A stretch of DNA of 64,000 nt, from the NCBI GenBank assembly GCA_030426805.1, contig JAUHXU010000006.1, positions 1-64,000 of the forward strand, written 5' to 3'. Position 1 is the first letter of the stretch. Every line of letters begins with the position of its first letter. Shown here piece after piece: positions 58,992 to 64,000 of the stretch. A program made the translations under genes and the position numbers. This stretch comes from a bacterium. Its GTDB lineage: Bacteria; Planctomycetota; JAFGQW01. The notes under the pieces were generated by a model, which was not told the DNA's origin, did not search any database, and saw only the letters and a program-made list of their open reading frames with translations.

Positions 58992-60136
58992 CGCTTCGAC
59001 TTCCCTTTCCGTGCGGCGCGCTCGAGCTCCGCGCGTCGCTGCGGGCTCATCTCGAGTTCGATGCGCACGACGCGCGAGCGCCCCTTTCGGCGGATGTTGA
59101 TCGACAGCGTGCGGCCGACCGTGAGGGGGCTGGTGACGTTCATCCAGTCGCGCGCATTGCGGATCGCCTTGCCGTTTGCGCGCGTGATCACGTCGTCGCG
59201 TTCGACTCCCCGAGAAGCGGCCGGACTGCGCGGGTCGACCCGTGCCACGACGGCGCCGCTCCCCGACTTGCGATCGCCGACGGCGATGCCGGAGTAGCCG
59301 CGCTCGACGTTCTTGCCCTGTTTGAGCAACGGCAGGAACTCGCGGATCATGTCGATCGGGATCGCGTAGCCGACGCCGGTGTTCGCACGCACGCGATTGC
59401 GCAACGAGATCTTGCCGTTGATGCCGATCAGTCGCCCCTTCATGTCGAACAGGGGGCCGCCGGAGTTGCCGGGGTTGATCTCGGCATCGGTCTGGATGCT
59501 GCCCGAGTACTCCCAGCGGCCGGGCAGGACGCGGTCCTTGCCGCTGACGACTCCGATCGTCACGACCGGCGAGCCGAACTTGCCGAGGTGGAACGGGTTG
59601 CCCATCGCCAGCACCCACTCGCCGATCTCGACGTCGTCGGAGCGGCCGAGCTTGACCGACGGGAAGCCCTTGCCCTCGATATCGAGCAGCGCGATGTCGC
59701 CCTTCGCGTCGACGGCGACGAGCGTCGCCGGGAGTCGGCGGCCGCCGAGCAGCACGACTTCGATCGCGTCGCAGTGCCCCGCGACGTGGTCGTTCGTCAG
59801 GACGAGCCCTTCGTCGTCGATGATCACGCCCGAGCCGCCGCTGACCGTGACGAGGCGCGTCTGCCCCCGGTGCTCGAACCGCTTGAGCGCGAAGACCGCG
59901 ACGGTCGCCGGGCGGGCCCGTTCGACGGTTTCGACGATCGCGCGCTCGATCGCCCGGGTGCGCGTCCGGGCGAGCGCCGCGGCGTCCGTCTGGGCCGAGG
60001 CGGCATTCGGCGTGCCGCCGATCGCCGTCAGGAGGGGTGCCAGCAGCAGGAGGGTCGGCCCCGCGATCCGGCCGATCCGAGATCGAGACGGAACCGGGTG
60101 CATTCCCGCAGACGATGCCGACGGTGGATCGCTCAT
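58988..60136 (-). CDS. HtrA/DegP-type serine protease
   Basis: 382 residues. A signal or membrane helix (GPTLLLLAPLLTAIGG) lies near 28-43. Catalytic triad: LTNDHVAGH (His), GDIALLDIEG (Asp) and NPGNSGGPLFD (Ser). One PDZ domain (about 280-365, GIAVGDRKSGSGAVVARVDP, DDVITRANGKAI). It degrades or refolds misfolded envelope proteins. Encoded just before, and translationally coupled to, the degenerate paralogue. The shared promoter region with cysD is at 60147. Confidence 0.93.
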   Translation of the reverse strand: MSDPPSASSAGMHPVPSRSRIGRIAGPTLLLLAPLLTAIGGTPNAASAQTDAAALARTRTRAIERAIVETVERARPATVAVFALKRFEHRGQTRLVTVSGGSGVIIDDEGLVLTNDHVAGHCDAIEVVLLGGRRLPATLVAVDAKGDIALLDIEGKGFPSVKLGRSDDVEIGEWVLAMGNPFHLGKFGSPVVTIGVVSGKDRVLPGRWEYSGSIQTDAEINPGNSGGPLFDMKGRLIGINGKISLRNRVRANTGVGYAIPIDMIREFLPLLKQGKNVERGYSGIAVGDRKSGSGAVVARVDPRSPAASRGVERDDVITRANGKAIRNARDWMNVTSPLTVGRTLSINIRRKGRSRVVRIELEMSPQRRAELERAARKGKSKR

Positions 60137-60146
60137 GATGCCGAAC

Positions 60147-60156
60147 TATATCATAG
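60147..60156. promoter_or_regulatory. Back-to-back -10 elements between htrA-like gene and cysD
   Basis: TATATCATAG is a rare A/T spot. TATCAT (60149-60154) can serve cysD, and TATGAT on the other strand (60150-60155) the protease gene, whose ATG is 13 bases away. Confidence 0.45.
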
Positions 60157-60213
60157 ACGGGTGCAGCCGCCGACGCCGCCCCGCACGAGCGGCGCCAACA
60201 GACGACGAGAGCG

Positions 60214-61101
60214 ATGAAACACAGCGAACGCCTCCGGACGCTCGAGAACCAGAGCGTCTACATCCTGCGCGAGGCCTACAACCGGTTCGACGACCTCTGC
60301 ATGCTCTGGTCGGCCGGCAAGGACTCCACGGTCCTGCTCTGGCTGATGCGCAAGGCCTTCCTCGGGCATGCGCCGATCCCGCTCGTGCACATCGACACCG
60401 GCTTCAAGATCCCGGAGATGATCGCCTTCCGCGACCAGCTCGTGCAGGACTGGAACCTGACGCTCTACTTCGGGCGCAACGAGAAGGCGCTCGAGACCGG
60501 CCAGACGTTTCCCGACAACAACCTCGGACGGGTCGCCTGCTGCGGCGCGCTCAAGACCGAGGCGCTCAAGCGGACGCTCGACGGCTCGTGGCCGCGCTGG
60601 CAGGTCAACACCGAGACCGGCGCGTACGACCGCGACCCGGAGCCGCGGGCGTTCACCGGCGTGATCGTCGGCGCTCGGGCCGACGAGGAGGGGAGTCGCT
60701 CCAAGGAGCGCGTCTTCTCGCCGCGCGACCACCACGGTGATTGGGACGTCGCCGATCAACCGCCGGAGTTCTGGAACCAGTTCAAGACCGACTTCGCACC
60801 GGGAACGCACGTGCGCGTGCACCCGCTGCTCGATTGGACCGAGGTCGACATCTGGCGCTACATCGAGCGCGACGACATCCCGATCTCCGATCTCTACTTC
60901 GATCGCGGCGAGGGCAAGCGCTACCGTTCGCTCGGGTGCGCGCCGTGCACGTCGCCGGTCGAAAGCGACGCGAAGACGATCGCCGACATCATCGCCGAAC
61001 TCGAGACCGGTCGATTCGCCGGGATCGCCGAGCGCGCCGGGCGCGAGCAGGATCGCGAGGGCGGCGGCCTCGAGCAGTTGCGCACCGAGGGGTACATGTG
61101 A
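60214..61101 (+). CDS. cysD: Sulfate adenylyltransferase subunit 2
   Basis: 295 residues. MLWSAGKDSTVLLWLMRKAF is the PP-loop; HIDTGFKIPEMIAFRD, CCGALKTEALK, GARADEEGSRSKERVFS and LLDWTEVDIWRYIERD are family-specific. With CysN it makes adenosine 5'-phosphosulfate from sulfate and ATP, driven by GTP hydrolysis. Its TGA overlaps the next GTG by 4 bases. Length is normal. Confidence 0.96.
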   Translation: MKHSERLRTLENQSVYILREAYNRFDDLCMLWSAGKDSTVLLWLMRKAFLGHAPIPLVHIDTGFKIPEMIAFRDQLVQDWNLTLYFGRNEKALETGQTFPDNNLGRVACCGALKTEALKRTLDGSWPRWQVNTETGAYDRDPEPRAFTGVIVGARADEEGSRSKERVFSPRDHHGDWDVADQPPEFWNQFKTDFAPGTHVRVHPLLDWTEVDIWRYIERDDIPISDLYFDRGEGKRYRSLGCAPCTSPVESDAKTIADIIAELETGRFAGIAERAGREQDREGGGLEQLRTEGYM

Positions 61102-62897
61102 GCCAGCCAGCACCTACCACGACCGACGTCGACCTGACGGACCGGATGTCCGTCACGTTCGTCGGTCACGTCGACCACGGCAAGAGCACCGTGATCGGTC
61201 GACTGCTCGCGGACACCGACAGCCTGCCCGAGGGCAAGATCGACGCGATCAAGGCGAGCTGCAAGCGCGCCGGCAAGCCGTTCGAGTACGCGTTCCTGCT
61301 CGACGCGCTCAAGGACGAGCAAGCGCAGGGCATCACGATCGACTCGGCCCGCTGCTTCTTCCGCGGCGCCGAGCGCGAATACGTGCTGATCGATGCGCCC
61401 GGCCACATCGAGTTCCTGAAGAACATGGTGTCCGGGGCCGCGCGCGCGGAAGCGGCGCTCCTCGTGATCGACGCGCGCGAGGGCGTGCAGGAGAACTCGC
61501 GACGCCACGCGACGCTGCTGCGGATGCTCGGCATCCCGACCGTGACCGTGCTCGTCAACAAGATGGACCTCGTCGACTACGACGAGAAGCGCTTCGAGGC
61601 CATCGTGGACGAGTATCGTGCGTTTCTCGCGCAGATCGGCGTCGAGGCAGTGCACTACATCCCGGTCTCGGCGTTGGAGGGCGACAACATCGCGGTCTTC
61701 AGCGGCCGGATGCCGTGGTACGAGGGGCCCACCGCGCTCGAGGCGCTCGATGGCCTCCCGCGCAAGTCGTCGGGCAACGACGGGCCGCTGCGCCTGCCGG
61801 TCCAGGACGTCTACAAGTTCGCCGCCGAAGGCGACGAGCGCCGCCTCGTCGCCGGCCAGGTGACGTCGGGCGCGCTCAACGTCGGCGACGCGGTCGTGTT
61901 CACGCCGTCCGGCAAGCGGTCGACGGTCGCGTCGATCGAGACGTTCGCAGCCCCCGAGAAGACGGAGGCGGAGTCCGGCGAGTCGGTCGCGATCACGTTG
62001 AGCGAGCAGATCTACGTGCGCCGCGGCGAGGTGATGAGCCACGTCGATTCGGTGCCCGAGGCCGCGACCGAGATCCGCGCGAGCCTGTTCTGGATGGCGC
62101 GTCAGCCGCTGCGCCGCGGCGTCACCTACAAGCTCAAGATCGGCACGGCCGAGGCACACTGCGAGCTGGTGTCGATCGACCGCGTCGTGAACGCTTCCGA
62201 TCTCGGCTCCGATCGCACCGCCGAGGTCGTCAAACGTCACGAGGTGGGCGAGTGCGTGCTGCGGCTCAAGCGGGCGGTCGCGATCGACATCGCCGACGTG
62301 GTCGTGCAGACCGGCCGATTCGTGCTCGTCGACGGCTATGAGATCGCGGGCGGCGGTCTCGTGCTCGAGGTCGTGGAAGACGACCTCGCGGCGCTGCGCC
62401 GCGCCGCGGAGACCCGCGACACGAACTGGATTCGGAGCGAGCTGGCGCCGCAGGTGCGCGCCGATCGCCACGGGCACAAGCCGGCCCTCGTGATCGTCAC
62501 CGGACGCCGGGGCGCGGGCCGCAAGACGCTCGCGCGCGAGCTGGAGCAGCGCTGGTTCCGCGACGGGCGCTTCGCCTACTTCGTCGCGATCGGCAGCGTC
62601 GTGCACGGCGTCGACATCGACATCGGACGCTCGCCGGAGAATGCCGACGAACACCTGCGACGACTGGGCGAGATCGCACACCTGATGCTCGGCGCCGGGA
62701 TGGTGCTCGTGAGCAGTGCCCAGAACCTCGGTGCGCGGGAGTTCTCGATCCTCAAGACGCTGATCGCGCCGAACCCGGTCGTCACGGTCGGGATCGATTC
62801 GATCGAGCAGTGCGACGTCGACCTCGAGTCCGGCTACGACCTGGACGACGCGGCGGAGCGCGTCGGACGGGCGCTCGGCGACGCCGGCGTCTGGTAG
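61098..62897 (+). CDS. cysN: Sulfate adenylyltransferase subunit 1 fused to an atypical APS-kinase-like domain
   Basis: 599 residues, GTG start. CysN GTPase part about 15-425: GHVDHGKST (G1), QGITIDSA (switch I region), DAPGHIEF (G3), NKMDL (G4), then EF-Tu-like barrels. The C-terminal part (about 450-599) replaces CysC: its P-loop reads GRRGAGRKT instead of GxxGxGKST, and the usual DGDNVRHGL motif is absent (VVHGVDIDIG instead). PAPS synthesis by this domain is therefore uncertain. Confidence 0.92.
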   Translation: MSQPAPTTTDVDLTDRMSVTFVGHVDHGKSTVIGRLLADTDSLPEGKIDAIKASCKRAGKPFEYAFLLDALKDEQAQGITIDSARCFFRGAEREYVLIDAPGHIEFLKNMVSGAARAEAALLVIDAREGVQENSRRHATLLRMLGIPTVTVLVNKMDLVDYDEKRFEAIVDEYRAFLAQIGVEAVHYIPVSALEGDNIAVFSGRMPWYEGPTALEALDGLPRKSSGNDGPLRLPVQDVYKFAAEGDERRLVAGQVTSGALNVGDAVVFTPSGKRSTVASIETFAAPEKTEAESGESVAITLSEQIYVRRGEVMSHVDSVPEAATEIRASLFWMARQPLRRGVTYKLKIGTAEAHCELVSIDRVVNASDLGSDRTAEVVKRHEVGECVLRLKRAVAIDIADVVVQTGRFVLVDGYEIAGGGLVLEVVEDDLAALRRAAETRDTNWIRSELAPQVRADRHGHKPALVIVTGRRGAGRKTLARELEQRWFRDGRFAYFVAIGSVVHGVDIDIGRSPENADEHLRRLGEIAHLMLGAGMVLVSSAQNLGAREFSILKTLIAPNPVVTVGIDSIEQCDVDLESGYDLDDAAERVGRALGDAGVW

Positions 62898-62923
62898 GCC
62901 GGAGCGATTCCGGTACGATTCGC

Positions 62924-63118
62924 GTGAACGGCCGGGGGCCCGAGCCCGTTGAGCCTCGTGCGGCCGTGGATCGCCGTCGCCGGGTCGACTCGGGCAACGT
63001 CGTCTCGCTCGTGGTCGACCGGGACCCACGGTCGGCGTCCGCGGTCGCGTTGTGTTCGCCCGTCGGGCTCGAGCTCGACGAGATCGGAAGGAAGAAACCG
63101 TGCCCCACGGACGCGTAG
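62924..63118 (+). CDS. Doubtful 64-residue frame before aspartokinase
   Basis: GTG start; third codon positions are GC-rich as in real genes and VSLVVDRDPRSASAVAL looks protein-like, but there is no homology and it overlaps the aspartokinase start by 19 bases. Confidence 0.22.
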   Translation: MNGRGPEPVEPRAAVDRRRRVDSGNVVSLVVDRDPRSASAVALCSPVGLELDEIGRKKPCPTDA

Positions 63119-63876
63119 TCGTGCTGAAGATCGGCAGCTCCGTGCTGCTCGACGCCGACGCGGTGCCCGGGGTCGCGCGCGAGATCGGGCGGTGGCATCG
63201 GCACGGGTGGCACGTCGTCGTCGTCGCGTCGGCGCTGGCCGGGACGACGGAGGCGCTGTTCGCCGATGCCCGAGCCCTCGCCGACGCGGCCCCGTTCGCG
63301 GTCTGTGCCCGGGTGGCGACCGGCGAGTCGGAATCGGTCGCGTTGTGCGCAGCGGCGCTCGAGCGGGCCGGAATCGACGTGCGGTGCCTGGACGACGGGC
63401 TCGTGCGCGCGCGCGTCGATCACGATCCGCTGAACGCGACGCCGATCGCGGTGGACCGCGCCGCACTCCGCGCCGCACTGGCGTCCGGGGCGGTCACGAT
63501 CGTTCCGGGATTCGTCGCGCGCGACGCGGCGGATCGCACCGTGTTGCTCGGTCGCGGCGGCTCCGACCTGACCGCGGTCTTCCTCGCCGATGCGCTCGGC
63601 GCGCGCTGCCGGCTCCTCAAGGACGTCGACGGGATCTACGAGTGGGATCCGCGACGTGCGGGTCCGGCCCCGCGTCGCTACGCGACGCTCGCGTTTCGCG
63701 ATGCGGCCGCCCTCGACGACGCGATCGTCCAGCGACGTGCGGTGCGGTTCGCGGAACGGGTCGGCAGGATCGTCGAGGTCGGCGCGCCGTTCCGCACGGG
63801 CGCGACGCGGCTCGGCACGCGAACGACGACGTTCGCGACCGCGCCGGGCAGGCCGGAGGCAGCGGGTGTCGCATGA
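63100..63876 (+). CDS. Aspartokinase catalytic domain (no ACT domain)
   Basis: 258 residues from GTG behind GGAAGGAAG. VVVLKIGSSVL, VVVASALAGTTEAL, LGRGGSDLTAVFLADAL and LLKDVDGIYEWDPRR correspond to the nucleotide and aspartate sites of aspartate kinases; the C-terminal ACT domains of LysC-type enzymes are missing, so feedback control by lysine or threonine is unlikely in this protein. Next to asd, it starts the lysine, threonine and methionine pathway. Another amino-acid kinase is possible but the neighbour argues against it. Confidence 0.82.
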   Translation: MPHGRVVVLKIGSSVLLDADAVPGVAREIGRWHRHGWHVVVVASALAGTTEALFADARALADAAPFAVCARVATGESESVALCAAALERAGIDVRCLDDGLVRARVDHDPLNATPIAVDRAALRAALASGAVTIVPGFVARDAADRTVLLGRGGSDLTAVFLADALGARCRLLKDVDGIYEWDPRRAGPAPRRYATLAFRDAAALDDAIVQRRAVRFAERVGRIVEVGAPFRTGATRLGTRTTTFATAPGRPEAAGVA

Positions 63877-64000
63877 GTGGGGAACGGTCGCCGTCGTCGG
63901 CGCGACCGGCGCGGTCGGCCGGGAACTGCTGACGATCCTCGCCGCGCGCGGCGTCGACGCGTCCCGGCTGCGTCTCGTCGCGTCGCGGGCCGGACGGATC
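63866..64000 (+). CDS. asd: Aspartate-semialdehyde dehydrogenase, N-terminal part
   Basis: 45 codons from GTG 63866 to the window edge, overlapping the aspartokinase by 11 bases. WGTVAVVGATGAVGRELL is the NADP-binding start of Asd (VGATGxVGxE), then RLRLVASRAGR. Its product would reduce aspartyl phosphate made by the preceding enzyme. Start could also be slightly downstream. Confidence 0.85.
   Translation, partial: MSHEWGTVAVVGATGAVGRELLTILAARGVDASRLRLVASRAGRI

Noticed and set aside
56967..59297. 776-codon + strand frame over the inactive HtrA paralogue
   Set aside because: Antisense shadow; the minus strand has signal peptide, protease folds and PDZ motifs.

Overview
The window is GC-rich bacterial DNA with two unlike halves. 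I infer a member of the Planctomycetota or a close relative. The right half has an FHA/GAF sigma54 activator, a Ser/Thr kinase with a large C-terminal region, a VIT/VWA protein, secreted proteins with repeated WVxxEExxA-type motifs, a long HEAT-repeat protein and HtrA paralogues, at about 70% GC. No rRNA, tRNA, CRISPR array, insertion sequence or replication origin was seen.

Bases 1 to about 7500 are an integron gene-cassette array. Fourteen attC sites of 63-65 bp recur every 0.4-0.7 kb. Each runs from an RYYYAAC core to a GTTRRRY core and folds into an imperfect hairpin with one unpaired G in the inner arm; the arms co-vary between sites. All genes lie on the + strand, each followed by its attC, so attI and the integrase should lie to the left of base 1; no integrase is in the window. 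Cassettes carry toxin-antitoxin pairs (four pairs, two with broken toxins, at least three with their own promoter), an Imm8-like immunity protein, a DUF1801 protein, an EF-Tu domain-3-like protein and small membrane or unknown proteins.

From about 7.5 to 29.7 kb the same kind of content continues: small + strand genes, often overlapping, several of them immunity-like or DUF families (WapI-like, DUF4259, DUF4291, cyclic-phosphate receiver, HAD, GNAT-like, methyltransferase). Here attC sites are eroded, halved or missing. I read this as the older, fixed end of the array. Within it, 26322-26756 encodes a thioredoxin-like lipoprotein with two in-frame TGA codons at positions where I expect cysteines. 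Each TGA is followed by a hairpin, the first with a GGUC apical loop like the E. coli fdhF SECIS. It is a candidate selenoprotein with two Sec residues and the strongest single observation here.

At about 29.69 kb the array stops abruptly against ordinary chromosome. In order: a nitrilase-family hydrolase and two glycosyltransferases (minus operon); FHA-GAF-sigma54 activator, secreted protein and Ser/Thr kinase (plus); VIT/VWA protein, then birA, nadC, an HhH protein and ruvC (minus); a TPR-like protein, HEAT protein and GAF-GAF-sigma54 activator (plus); a sigma-70 factor; a sarcosine-oxidase-like flavoenzyme; a Nudix-like protein; a MOSC protein; an HtrA protease followed by an apparently inactive double-domain paralogue (minus); cysD-cysN/C sulfate activation (plus); and aspartokinase with the start of asd at the right edge.
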